From: an uncultured Candidatus Melainabacteria bacterium
Lineage (GTDB): Bacteria; Cyanobacteriota; Vampirovibrionia; Gastranaerophilales; Gastranaerophilaceae
Reading direction: 5' to 3'
Length of the DNA: 43,683 nt
NCBI GenBank assembly: GCA_949902595.1
Contig: CATLDC010000015.1
Location: 1 to 43,683 of the forward strand
Shown here: positions 33,618-41,783 of the stretch, in pieces
Layout of the letters: each line of letters begins with the position of its first letter
How positions within the stretch are numbered: position 1 is the first letter of the stretch
The notes under the pieces: model-generated
Told to the model about the DNA's origin: nothing
Databases searched by the model: none
The model's input: the letters and a program-made list of their open reading frames with translations, nothing else
Position numbers and translations under genes: made by a program

Positions 33618-34407
33618 TGCGGGAATTGAAGAGAACGAGGCAAAAAAAGAGATAAAAATGCTTCTTGAGCATTTTTGTAGCTACACGGAAATGGACAAAA
33701 TCCGCGGCACGGCATTGGATGAAGTTCAGCTTTCAACCCTAAAAGAAAAAGTTCTGGAGCGCGTTAAGACAAGAAAGCCTGTTCAGTACATAATTGGCGA
33801 GGCTTACTTTATGGGAGAGTTTTTCAAGGTCACGCCCGGTGTTCTTATCCCGCGTGATGAGACAGAAATCCTTGTTACAAAAGCAATTGAGCTTATCAAA
33901 AAGCATAATTTAAAAGATGTTCTTGATATTGGAACAGGCTCGGGCTGCATTGCCTGTACAATTGCAAAGCAGACTCCTGCAACAGTTTTGGGTGTTGACA
34001 TTTCTTCTGACGCTTTAAGAGTGGCGCTAGACAATGTCACTAAGCTCGGAATAAACAACCGTGCGGTTTTCAGAAAATCTGATTTGTTTTCAAAGGTCAG
34101 AGAAGAGGAAAAGTTTGACCTCATAATTTCCAATCCGCCTTATATCCCGACTGGCACCGAGCTTTCTGCGGAAGTTCAGCATGAGCCCAAAGAGGCTTTA
34201 TTTGCAGAAGAAAACGGGCTCAAGCTTTACCGTGAAATTGTAGAGCAGGCGCCCGGGTTTCTAAAGCCTGGAGGTTGGCTTATGTTTGAGCTTGGAATAG
34301 GAGAAGCTGTGCAGGTGAAGCGGTTTATGGAAGTCTTTTTCAAAGACATTGTCATTGAAAAAGACTTAGCCGGGATTGAGCGGGTTATTTTTGCACAGCT
34401 GGGTTAA
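33583..34407 (+). CDS. prmC: Release factor glutamine methyltransferase
   Basis: 274 residues, normal length. Methylates the Gln of the GGQ motif in RF1 and RF2 using S-adenosylmethionine. N-terminal helical domain, then RKPVQYIIGEAYFMGEFFKV; SAM-binding DVLDIGTGSGCIACTIA (about 112-128), and the substrate-Gln motif ISNPPYIP near 182-189. Starts inside the preceding gene and ends with a 4-bp convergent overlap with the large prepilin gene. Confidence 0.95.
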   Translation: MNIQTITKTLIDAGIEENEAKKEIKMLLEHFCSYTEMDKIRGTALDEVQLSTLKEKVLERVKTRKPVQYIIGEAYFMGEFFKVTPGVLIPRDETEILVTKAIELIKKHNLKDVLDIGTGSGCIACTIAKQTPATVLGVDISSDALRVALDNVTKLGINNRAVFRKSDLFSKVREEEKFDLIISNPPYIPTGTELSAEVQHEPKEALFAEENGLKLYREIVEQAPGFLKPGGWLMFELGIGEAVQVKRFMEVFFKDIVIEKDLAGIERVIFAQLG

Positions 34408-35771
34408 CGCCCCTGATTTTGTAGATAAGCCAGTTCCATAACGATTTCTTGGAAATTATCATCTTTACCGTATTCCACAATACAATACAAGTAGTTAGAT
34501 CCCGCAGTCTGCCTATTCAAGGCTGGCAAGGTATGGTCTAAAAAAACTTGATATTCTTTGAAAGATTCATCAAGTGTATACATTCTTCCTTCAGAATAAT
34601 TCCATATATAAGGTAAAAGATATTGTACTTCTTGTCTTAGCGGATCAAGAGAAATCACATATCCTCCTCCCGCAAAACGATGAGTAATATAAAATTTTAT
34701 AGATTTATCAAGAGGGTAATCTACTTTTACTGTAAAAGAAAACGGTTGCTTAGAAAAACTACTGGTTGAATCTTTACGTTCAAGTTCTTCATATGCATAT
34801 ATGTTTTGAGGATTAACCAGCCTTATACAATTAATAATCTTTCCTTTGTAATTATCTCCACAGTGATAAAAATTTCCAGCAGGACCTACAGGCCGTTCTC
34901 CTCCGGAAATTGGAGAGCAAACTGTTCCATTCCAAACATAACCTGCAGGACAAGTTGGAGGAGGCGGAGTTTGCGGGCTGCAAGTAGTACCATCCCACAC
35001 ATAGCCCTCTTCACAGTTGTGTGCAGGCTCTTGAGTTATTTTCCCGCACGGCCTATACCCAAACTCCCTCAACTCTTCAGTCAAGAGCGCAGCCACCTCA
35101 CCATCAGCCTTCTGCTTCTTGTTCTTCATGTAGGACTTTCTCGTATTCACATACATCAAACCCATCGGGTCTGCAGGAATTACACTTCCGTCTGCTGCAA
35201 CCAGAAACTTAAACCTGTCTGGTTCTTTGCAACTTACTGAATCATATAAACAATTCTTAGATTTCTTTGACGGGTCGACGTCAACGTACACATCGGATTG
35301 GTAGGTTGCTTTATCGGATTCGATAGTTCTTGTTTGTGGGACGATTTTCCATTGCATGCCGTTTTTTGTTGTGAAGGAGAGGTTTTGGGTAAAGGTTGTG
35401 TCTGAGTATGCGTAGTTTCCTTCCTGGCATGATTCTTGGGCGTCCATGGAGAAAGCGAGGAGTTTACAGAGTTTGGTATCGCCTGTGTATGATTCGAATT
35501 TTTTAATAAGTGGTTTAGAGGTATTAATAAGTGGGTGTTCCTGGCATCCGATAGTTGTATCTCCTTGTTCGAGGCAGATTGGGTAGAGGGAGGAGTTGGA
35601 TGCGAGGGATTGGATGGCGGTTTTGAGTTCGTCATGGGCTTTGAGGTAGGCGATTTTGGTTTTGTCCGGCATGAGGTTATTGACAGCTGGTAGAAGTACA
35701 GCTGCGACGACGCCGGTGATGCCCAGGACTATTAGGAGTTCTGCTAGGGTGAAGCCGTGTATCTTTTTCAT
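34404..35771 (-). CDS. Large prepilin-like protein with Cys-rich repeats and added C-terminal domain
   Basis: 455 residues. Class III leader MKKIHG, then FTLAELLIVLGITGVVAAVL with Glu at mature position 5. Residues 183-203 (DPDRFKF-like region through GSVIPADPMG) match the C-terminal domain of the prepilin at 20147. Then two copies of a 14-residue unit C-x-x-GYVW-[DN]-G-T-x-C-S-P at 253-266 and 274-287, a Pro/Gly linker, and a roughly 155-residue domain of unknown type, rich in Tyr. The first 165 codons have strongly C-ending codons (the plus strand is about half G in places); the rest has the AT-rich norm. This suggests a mosaic gene. Function: pilus-tip or secreted adhesin, by inference. 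Confidence 0.8.
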   Translation of the reverse strand: MKKIHGFTLAELLIVLGITGVVAAVLLPAVNNLMPDKTKIAYLKAHDELKTAIQSLASNSSLYPICLEQGDTTIGCQEHPLINTSKPLIKKFESYTGDTKLCKLLAFSMDAQESCQEGNYAYSDTTFTQNLSFTTKNGMQWKIVPQTRTIESDKATYQSDVYVDVDPSKKSKNCLYDSVSCKEPDRFKFLVAADGSVIPADPMGLMYVNTRKSYMKNKKQKADGEVAALLTEELREFGYRPCGKITQEPAHNCEEGYVWDGTTCSPQTPPPPTCPAGYVWNGTVCSPISGGERPVGPAGNFYHCGDNYKGKIINCIRLVNPQNIYAYEELERKDSTSSFSKQPFSFTVKVDYPLDKSIKFYITHRFAGGGYVISLDPLRQEVQYLLPYIWNYSEGRMYTLDESFKEYQVFLDHTLPALNRQTAGSNYLYCIVEYGKDDNFQEIVMELAYLQNQGR

Positions 35772-35788
35772 CTGTTTCTCTCTTTCTC

Positions 35789-35817
35789 AATGTAACATAT
35801 TACCTATTGTGTTACAT
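35789..35817 (-). promoter_or_regulatory. Imperfect palindrome, gene-proximal member of pair B
   Basis: Read on the minus strand: ATGTAACACAATA, GG, then TAATATGTTACATT. Same family as 14941, 15103 and 35966. Its centre is about 32 bp before the prepilin start at 35771, matching the 30 bp at pair A. Confidence 0.55.
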
Positions 35818-35965
35818 GGGGGTAAATGGAGAGGGGCTCCGCCCCGTTGGGATAAGGACTACAGGCTTTGCGTTTTTTTGCTTGTTTTGGGTCTACAAGG
35901 GGTATTTAGAGAAAAAATGTCAAAATTGAAATAGTTGATATACTTGCTTTTCAACCAGCAAACTG
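35818..35965. other. Spacer between palindromes of pair B
   Basis: 148 bp without a credible gene. It contains a GC-rich mini-hairpin (GGGGC-TCC-GCCCC, 35833-35845) and continues the G-rich composition of the 5' part of the prepilin gene on its left; the right half is AT-rich. Confidence 0.35.
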
Positions 35966-36003
35966 GTATAATGTAACACAATAGGTATTGTGTTACATTA
36001 TAC
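35966..36003. promoter_or_regulatory. 38-bp perfect palindrome with a promoter at each end
   Basis: GTATAATGTAACACAATA (18 bp) and its exact complement around a central GG. Each end contains TATAAT. On the plus strand TTGCTT (35944-35949), 17 bp and TG-G-TATAAT (35967-35972) make a good extended -10 promoter that would read antisense into the glutamate synthase operon; on the minus strand TATAAT (35997-36002) points at the prepilin gene. Confidence 0.65.
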
Positions 36004-36016
36004 GTAACAAAAAATT

Positions 36017-37063
36017 TTATGCGTTTATCATATCCCACGCATTACGCGGACAAACCGCAGCACAAATACCGCAGCCAATGCACTTATTGTCCGCACAAAC
36101 ATACTTCAAATCCTCTTTTGTGATTGCGCGATTCGGGCAATTATTAAAACACAAATCACAACCAATACACTTTTCGGGGTTCCAGACAGGTTTTCTTAAC
36201 CTTGCCTCGCCGGTTTGAGCAAGTTTAAAAACTTCTCCGTTATCTTCTACCAAATCCCCGAACAGTCCGCCTTCAAACCACTCGGTTTTCTTAAATTCCG
36301 CCACTGGAAGCTTTTGTTCTTTCTGCTCTTTTGGAAGCGGGATAATTTTGGTCCAGTTTGAAAACTCAAGAAGCTCACCTTCTAATTCAGGCTTCTCAAT
36401 CTCTTTCAAAAACTCAACCATGCCGGATTTTAAGAAATCCTTGTCAAACTTATCCAACTTGACCTGCTGAACACAGGAAGCAAGCCCGCTTACATTGCCT
36501 CTAACATAAACAGTCCCGCCAACCATACCAACGCAGGAACGATTGCCGAGCACTGATTCCGACTCATCGCAGCCGTACCCGCAAATTACCGCGATTCCGC
36601 CGCCCATAAACTCAAAACTAAATGAGCCGGTGTTTTTGAGCACCCAAAACTGGGGAGGCTCAAACTTAGGGTCGTGTTTCATAAGCGCACCAGATCTTGT
36701 ACCAACCCGTCCGGAAACATATATTTTCCCGCCTGCCGCACAGTGAGCAGCCGTATCACCGGCATCACCTTTAACAACAATCTGCGCGCCGGAATTAAGC
36801 CAGCCAATATCCGCCGGAGCAGAGCCTTCCACAACAATTTTCACGCCGTCCATTCCCATTGCGCCAACCCTCTGGCCGGGATTTTTTATACGGAAGCTCA
36901 AAGGCTTGTCCACTTTTGACCAAATTGCGCCGCCAATATCGTGCTGACCGCAAGCCTCGATTTCAAACTCTGTTTCACCCTCTTCAATTCTGTCATAAAT
37001 CGTTTGAAGAAGCTCCTGAGTCGACATTCTGTTGTTGTTATTTAGTGCTTTAATCTTTATCAT
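36017..37063 (-). CDS. Glutamate synthase GXGXG-domain subunit with two [4Fe-4S] ferredoxin motifs
   Basis: 348 residues. N-terminal 230 residues form the GltB C-terminal (GXGXG) beta-helix: QHDIGGAIW, GMDGVKIVVEGSAPADIGW, GAQIVVKGDAGDTAAHCAAG, GGGIAVICGYG, MVGGTVYVRGNVSG. After a linker, residues 285-348 carry CIGCDLCFNNCP and CIGCGICAAVCP, two [4Fe-4S] sites. It is the archaeal/ferredoxin-type layout in which glutamate synthase domains are separate polypeptides. Last gene of the three-gene operon, 6 bp after the FMN subunit. Confidence 0.88.
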   Translation of the reverse strand: MIKIKALNNNNRMSTQELLQTIYDRIEEGETEFEIEACGQHDIGGAIWSKVDKPLSFRIKNPGQRVGAMGMDGVKIVVEGSAPADIGWLNSGAQIVVKGDAGDTAAHCAAGGKIYVSGRVGTRSGALMKHDPKFEPPQFWVLKNTGSFSFEFMGGGIAVICGYGCDESESVLGNRSCVGMVGGTVYVRGNVSGLASCVQQVKLDKFDKDFLKSGMVEFLKEIEKPELEGELLEFSNWTKIIPLPKEQKEQKLPVAEFKKTEWFEGGLFGDLVEDNGEVFKLAQTGEARLRKPVWNPEKCIGCDLCFNNCPNRAITKEDLKYVCADNKCIGCGICAAVCPRNAWDMINA

Positions 37064-37069
37064 AAAAAC

Positions 37070-38695
37070 CTAACATGAATACTGTATATCCAACCTGTTC
37101 GAAATGTGCTTGTCCACCGTAATCAATGCGTCAGAACGCCCAATGGGAAGAGTTGAACACCCGACCGGCGCCATTAACTTCTTGAGCTCAATATCAGTGG
37201 CAAGAATGTAATTAACAAGGTTCTGTGCAACCTTGTCAACATCAAGACGCTTTGCAAGACAACTGTCCTGAGTCGCAATGCCCGCAGGACAAAGCCCCGT
37301 ATTACATGCGTTGCATTTTCCGGTGTCACTGCCAACACAACCCGCAATTTCCATAAGCATTCTTCCCGTAAACACGCCGTTTGCACCAAGACAGATAAGC
37401 TTGAACGCGTCTGCTGCAAAACTTCCTGTCTGCCCTAAACCGCCGCCTGCAAAAAGCGGAATTTCACCCTGACGCCCCTGATGCACAGCTGCAAGATAGC
37501 AGTCACGCAACTTCGAAGTTATCGGATGCCCTGTGTGGTTGAGAGAAATCTCATGTGCAGCGCCCGTTCCTGCAGCAAGCCCGTCAATAAAGAATCCGCC
37601 GACGATATTGTACGGGTCTCTTAAAAGGTTGTTGTAAACAGAAACACTCGTTGCAGAAGCCGCAACCTTAATAGCAACCGGCACTTTAAACTTAAACGCG
37701 GCATTCATTGACAAAAACATCTTCTGAACGCTCTCTTCTATTGAATACAAGCCCTGATGGGTCGGAGGAGACAGCAAATCAGCCTTTGGCACCCCCCTGA
37801 TTTCCTGAACATACCTTGCGACTTTGCTTGCAAGCAAAAGCCCGCCATCACCTGGTTTTGCACCCTGACCAATCTTGATAAGAATGCCTGCCGGGTCTTC
37901 TGTCATCTCCGGCATTGATTTTATAATCCTGTTCCATCCAAAATGCCCTGAAGCTATCTGCAAAATCATGTACTTCACATACCGCGATTTGAGAAGCCTG
38001 GTCGGAATCCCGCCTTCTCCGGTACACATACGAATCGGAATCCCCATAACTTCGTTAAGATAAGCCGTCGCAATTGCCATGGCTTCCCACATACGCCAGG
38101 AAACAGCACCAATCGACATGTCACCAAAGATTACAGGATAAATCCACCTGTTCGGCGGCAAAGTCTTTGTCTCAAAAAGCTTGCCCTCTCTTGATTCAAG
38201 GTTAAGCTTTTCCGGAGAAAGCACGCGCCCGAAAGGAGTCTTGAGCTCAAATGTGTGGCGGGTCGCATCCAGAGACGGGTCTGTCATCTGGGAAATTCTT
38301 CCGATTTTAATCTTATCCAGCGTGCGTCCTTCTGTGTTAAGGTTTGAACGTCCGCCTTTTTTGAACGAGTCGGCTTTGTTTGCGCGGTACGCTACAGAAT
38401 ACTTGTCATCCTTGTTACGAATCGCTCTGATTGCGCCGTTCGGACAGACATTAGCGCACATTCCGCACCCATGGCAGTAGTTTTCAAGCGAAATATTCTG
38501 CTTGATAACAAGAACTTTTTCCGGCTTGTTCTTTGAGGTTATTGAGTTTGATTTTCTTGTCTCAACCTCCGGTTTGATTGCGTTAAAAGAACACGCAGCC
38601 ACACATTTTCCGCACTGGATACACTTGGACTCGTCGTATTCTATAATCCAGGGCAAGTCGTTTTTATGAAGCTCGTTAATCTTTACTGCTGCCAT
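37070..38695 (-). CDS. Glutamate synthase FMN-binding central subunit with N-terminal ferredoxin domain
   Basis: 541 residues. N-terminal CIQCGKCVAAC and CHGCGMCANVCP give two cluster sites. The main part is the GltB FMN barrel: GDMSIGAVSWRMWEAMAIA, CTGEGGIPTRLL, LIKIGQGAKPGDGGLL, IRGVPKADLLSPPTHQGLYS, VPVAIKVAASATSVSVYNNL, FIDGLAAGTGAAH, and the Cys-rich GSDTGKCNACNTGLCPAGIA (near 455-474). It makes glutamate from 2-oxoglutarate and ammonia passed from the amidotransferase subunit. No GltD-like NADPH subunit is nearby, so electrons probably come from ferredoxin. Overlaps the amidotransferase gene by 13 bp. Confidence 0.9.
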   Translation of the reverse strand: MAAVKINELHKNDLPWIIEYDESKCIQCGKCVAACSFNAIKPEVETRKSNSITSKNKPEKVLVIKQNISLENYCHGCGMCANVCPNGAIRAIRNKDDKYSVAYRANKADSFKKGGRSNLNTEGRTLDKIKIGRISQMTDPSLDATRHTFELKTPFGRVLSPEKLNLESREGKLFETKTLPPNRWIYPVIFGDMSIGAVSWRMWEAMAIATAYLNEVMGIPIRMCTGEGGIPTRLLKSRYVKYMILQIASGHFGWNRIIKSMPEMTEDPAGILIKIGQGAKPGDGGLLLASKVARYVQEIRGVPKADLLSPPTHQGLYSIEESVQKMFLSMNAAFKFKVPVAIKVAASATSVSVYNNLLRDPYNIVGGFFIDGLAAGTGAAHEISLNHTGHPITSKLRDCYLAAVHQGRQGEIPLFAGGGLGQTGSFAADAFKLICLGANGVFTGRMLMEIAGCVGSDTGKCNACNTGLCPAGIATQDSCLAKRLDVDKVAQNLVNYILATDIELKKLMAPVGCSTLPIGRSDALITVDKHISNRLDIQYSC

Positions 38696-39789
38696 CTTTC
38701 TACCGTCAAATCATCTTTTACTATCACTGTTTCATGCTCGGTCGGATAAATATCCTGACTTATGCCGCGCTCCGGCAATAAGTCGTTTATACCCACAACC
38801 TCGGAAGTCATAATTACCGTGTCTTTATCCCTTCCAATCACAATCGGCCTCAACTTTTTGGAATCACAAACACATATAAGCTCCTTTTCCGGAGTGACCG
38901 CAAGAAGCGTATTCGGCCCGTTGATTTCCAGATGCGCAAGCGAAGCCTTTATCCTTAACAAAATCTCGCTGTCCTCACGCTTGATTATCTCATCATACCC
39001 GAGCGGCGTGATTGTGTGCTTGAAATACTGAATCGGCCACTTCAAAATCTTGTGAATGTAATGAAGCGTGTAAAGAAGACACTGCGAGTCCGATTCAAAC
39101 CCCATATACCCCTTGTAAAGCCTCTGCTGGTAGTATTTGTTCTTCTCGTAAAAAGTATTCTCGCCGTTTACAAGCCCTGTGTATCCTTCAAGGAAAAACG
39201 GGTGGGCTGCGTATCTTACAATATCGTAATTCGTGTTTTGCCTGCACTGCGCTGTAATTATGCTTGATGTCAGGTCTTTGTTGCCTTCCCACAGGTCAAA
39301 ATAAGTCCCGATATCTTTAGGGCTTCCGATTTCTTTCAAGGTCAGAGTGTCCGGCCAGAAAGAGTATATGAACCCTGAATTTGTTTCCTCAAGAGTCTTG
39401 CGAAGCCTTATTGCTGTATCAATAAGTAGCTCCTCTTTTTCTTCCTTTGTTGCGTGCCTGTAGCTTTTCGGGTACTGGACAACTTCAAACATGTAGTTTG
39501 GCATTGCCTCAATTTTCAAGCCCTTTTGGTGGTTGATATTCGGAGACCACTGCATTACACGCGTGAAGCCGATTTCTCTCAGGATATCTTCAGCAAGTCT
39601 TGTGCCTTCGACAGTTGCAGCCATTGAAAGAAGCGGCAGGTCTTTGTAGTTCTCAAACAGACCGCCCATATCCTGCATTACAAAAGCAAACCCTGAATCG
39701 TCATGCCCTTCCTGCTGGCTCCTCATGAGCTTCAAGGCTATTGAAGGATGTAGTTTGTTTTTTGATTTAATCGCTCCGATTCTGCACAT
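38683..39789 (-). CDS. Glutamate synthase amidotransferase subunit (class II, Ntn)
   Basis: 368 residues. Starts MCRIGAIKSK: Cys2 is the N-terminal nucleophile after Met removal. LMRSQQEGHDDSGFAFVMQD and HPFFLEGYTGLVNGENTFYE match class II glutamine amidotransferases of the stand-alone GltB1 type. It hydrolyses glutamine to supply ammonia. First gene of the operon. The promoter TTGACC-N17-TACAAT ends 7 nt before the ATG and no ribosome site fits between, so the mRNA is predicted to be leaderless. Confidence 0.9.
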   Translation of the reverse strand: MCRIGAIKSKNKLHPSIALKLMRSQQEGHDDSGFAFVMQDMGGLFENYKDLPLLSMAATVEGTRLAEDILREIGFTRVMQWSPNINHQKGLKIEAMPNYMFEVVQYPKSYRHATKEEKEELLIDTAIRLRKTLEETNSGFIYSFWPDTLTLKEIGSPKDIGTYFDLWEGNKDLTSSIITAQCRQNTNYDIVRYAAHPFFLEGYTGLVNGENTFYEKNKYYQQRLYKGYMGFESDSQCLLYTLHYIHKILKWPIQYFKHTITPLGYDEIIKREDSEILLRIKASLAHLEINGPNTLLAVTPEKELICVCDSKKLRPIVIGRDKDTVIMTSEVVGINDLLPERGISQDIYPTEHETVIVKDDLTVERWQQ

Positions 39790-39796
39790 AACTTAG

Positions 39797-39825
39797 ATTG
39801 TAGCGTTTTTGGGCTTTGAGGTCAA
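39797..39825 (-). promoter_or_regulatory. Promoter of the glutamate synthase operon, leaderless type
   Basis: TTGACC (39820-39825), exactly 17 bp, TACAAT (39797-39802); the ATG begins 7 nt after the -10 box, so transcription should start at or within a base of the start codon. Confidence 0.7.
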
Positions 39826-39879
39826 GTTTTTATTAAAAGTTGTTATCTTTTTATAATGTGATATTATGTTAATGGAAAT

Positions 39880-39908
39880 TTGACTTTGCGAGAAATAGAG
39901 CTAATAAT
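39880..39908 (+). promoter_or_regulatory. Putative promoter of the 83-codon gene
   Basis: TTGACT (39880-39885), 17 bp, AATAAT (39903-39908). The ATG at 39936 has an AAGG about 8 nt upstream. Divergent from the glutamate synthase promoter. Confidence 0.55.
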
Positions 39909-39935
39909 ATTATATACATAGGCGAAGGTATTTAG

Positions 39936-40187
39936 ATGAAACTAATAAACAGACTCAAGATTTTTGAACAAAAATACGTTTTTTTGAGATGGGCAACAGG
40001 GGCTGAATACGGAAAAGTTACTTATGTTGGCGAAGATTATATTGAGTTTAATGTTATTGATATAGACACAATGGAGTACCGCGAAACGACCATTATTAAT
40101 GCCGGACTTATCCTCGAAGCCATTTTTGGCGGGCCGGATATTTCAAGAATTGTTGCAGAAATTTCTTCAATGCTTCCGGATTCTTAA
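39936..40187 (+). CDS. Small conserved-looking protein of unknown function
   Basis: 83 residues, soluble. The first half resembles a small beta barrel (RWATGAEYGKVTYVGEDYIE, FNVIDIDTMEYRETTIINAG), the end is a helix (ISRIVAEISSML). An Sm-like or SH3-like fold is possible but not shown. It has its own promoter and ribosome site, and comM starts 23 bp after it. No specific family recognised. Confidence 0.6.
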   Translation: MKLINRLKIFEQKYVFLRWATGAEYGKVTYVGEDYIEFNVIDIDTMEYRETTIINAGLILEAIFGGPDISRIVAEISSMLPDS

Positions 40188-40196
40188 AATTTGTAA

Positions 40197-40202
40197 TATA
40201 AT
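40197..40202 (+). promoter_or_regulatory. -10 box of comM, leaderless type
   Basis: A perfect TATAAT ends 8 nt before the comM ATG at 40211, leaving no room for a ribosome site. The -35 (TTCCGG, 40174-40179) is weak. Confidence 0.45.
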
Positions 40203-40210
40203 ATTCACAA

Positions 40211-41734
40211 ATGGTTACAAAAGCAATAACAGCAGCAGCAGTTGGAATAAATTCCTACAAGATTGAAGTGGAAGTGGATGTTGCAAACTCCTTGCCAAAC
40301 ATTAGTATTGTAGGGCTTCCTGACAGCGCCGTAAACGAGGCGCGCGAAAGAGTCCACTCCGCTATCAAAAACTCCGGCTTCTCCTTTCCTATTGGCAGGG
40401 TTATCGTAAACCTTGCACCTGCTGATATAAGAAAGGAAGGCACAAACTTTGACCTCCCGATTGCAATCGGTATCCTGAAAGAACAGGGAGTCGGTATTCC
40501 TGACGACTTGAAGACCGCATTTCTGGGCGAACTCTCACTCGACGGCTCAATAAGACGCGTAAACGGGGTGCTGCCGCTTGTGAGCGGGCTAAAAGATTCA
40601 GGAATTGAAACGGTTTTTGTACCCTATGAAAACGCAAAAGAAGCTGCGCTTGTTCAGGGTATCAGAGTATTTGGCGCCAAGCACCTCGGTGATATCGTAA
40701 ACCATTTTACTGAATCTCCGCTAAGCGAGACGCATGTAAACATAAACGAGTATCTTGAAAAGAACGCAAACACTGATTACACATTTGATTTCAAGGACGT
40801 CAAAGGTCAGCAAAAAGCCAAGAAAGCGCTCGAAATCGCAGCAGCAGGAGGGCACAACGTGCTAATGTCCGGCTCTCCGGGTTCAGGGAAAACGCTTATG
40901 GCAAAGTGCCTTGCATCAATCCTTCCGCCTCTTGAGTTGCAGGAAGCTCTGGAGCTTACCAAGATTTACAGCATAAGCGGGCTTTTAGAATCCGACGAGC
41001 CTTTAATGACAAAGCGTCCTTACAGAGCTGTACACCACACCGCCTCAAAAAACGGCATAATCGGTGGCGGAACAAATCCGAAACCCGGTGAAATCACGCT
41101 TGCGCACAGAGGGGTACTGTTTCTTGACGAGATGGCAGAGTTTCAGAGGCAGGTTCTGGAAGTCTTAAGGCAGCCGCTTGAAGACGGGGAGGTTACAATC
41201 TCCAGAACAAAAAATACAATAAAGTACCCTGCAAAATTCATGCTAATTGGTGCGATGAATCCGTGTCCTTGCGGTTATCTCGGGGACAAAGAGAAGCAAT
41301 GTTCGTGTATGGAATACCAGATACAGCGTTACCGCTCAAGGCTTTCCGGACCGCTTTTAGACAGAATCGACCTTGTAGTGAATGTTCCGAGGCTCACAAC
41401 AGACGAGTTAATCAACACAAAGACAGAAGCCGAGCCTTCTGAAAAGATTCGCGAGCGGGTAATAAGAGCAAGGAAGATTCAGGCAAAGAGGTATGAAAAA
41501 GAGGGGATTCTTACCAACTCCGAGCTAAGTGCAAAGCAGATTAAGAAGTATTGTGAGCTTGACAATAAGACTGCTGATTTCCTCAAATCGGCTGCCCAGA
41601 AGTATCAGCTTTCCGGAAGGAAATACAACCGGATTCTCAAAATATCAAGGACTGTTGCAGACCTTGCAGGGTGTGAGAATATTCAATTAGAGCACATATC
41701 ACAGGCGCTCCAATACAGAGTTGATATGGATTAA
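40211..41734 (+). CDS. comM: YifB/ComM-type Mg-chelatase-like AAA+ ATPase
   Basis: 507 residues, standard length. A hexameric helicase that in naturally competent bacteria drives branch migration during integration of incoming DNA. N-terminal Lon-like domain (ISIVGLPDSAVNEARERVHS, FDLPIAIGILKEQG), Walker A GSPGSGKTLMAKCLA (about 222-236), Walker B VLFLDEMAEF, the Cys-rich GAMNPCPCGYLGDKEKQCSC, and RYRSRLSGPLLDRIDLVVNV. C-terminal Mg_chelatase_C domain is complete (LSGRKYNRILKISRTVADLA). With prepilins nearby it hints at DNA uptake. Confidence 0.95.
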   Translation: MVTKAITAAAVGINSYKIEVEVDVANSLPNISIVGLPDSAVNEARERVHSAIKNSGFSFPIGRVIVNLAPADIRKEGTNFDLPIAIGILKEQGVGIPDDLKTAFLGELSLDGSIRRVNGVLPLVSGLKDSGIETVFVPYENAKEAALVQGIRVFGAKHLGDIVNHFTESPLSETHVNINEYLEKNANTDYTFDFKDVKGQQKAKKALEIAAAGGHNVLMSGSPGSGKTLMAKCLASILPPLELQEALELTKIYSISGLLESDEPLMTKRPYRAVHHTASKNGIIGGGTNPKPGEITLAHRGVLFLDEMAEFQRQVLEVLRQPLEDGEVTISRTKNTIKYPAKFMLIGAMNPCPCGYLGDKEKQCSCMEYQIQRYRSRLSGPLLDRIDLVVNVPRLTTDELINTKTEAEPSEKIRERVIRARKIQAKRYEKEGILTNSELSAKQIKKYCELDNKTADFLKSAAQKYQLSGRKYNRILKISRTVADLAGCENIQLEHISQALQYRVDMD

Positions 41735-41749
41735 AAAATTTGGTACAAT
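41721..41749 (+). promoter_or_regulatory. Extended -10 promoter of the third prepilin
   Basis: TTGATA (41721-41726), 17 bp, TGG-TACAAT (41741-41749); it lies partly inside the end of comM. Same -35 and -10 hexamers and spacing as the rpiB promoter. Confidence 0.65.
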
Positions 41750-41783
41750 TTAGATGACAAAAATAGGAAGAGAAAGGATTAAT

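Noticed and set aside
35275..35771. Variable region of a diversity-generating retroelement
   Set aside because: No reverse transcriptase or template repeat is in the window, and the bias is at synonymous third positions along 500 bp rather than at a short cluster of A positions.
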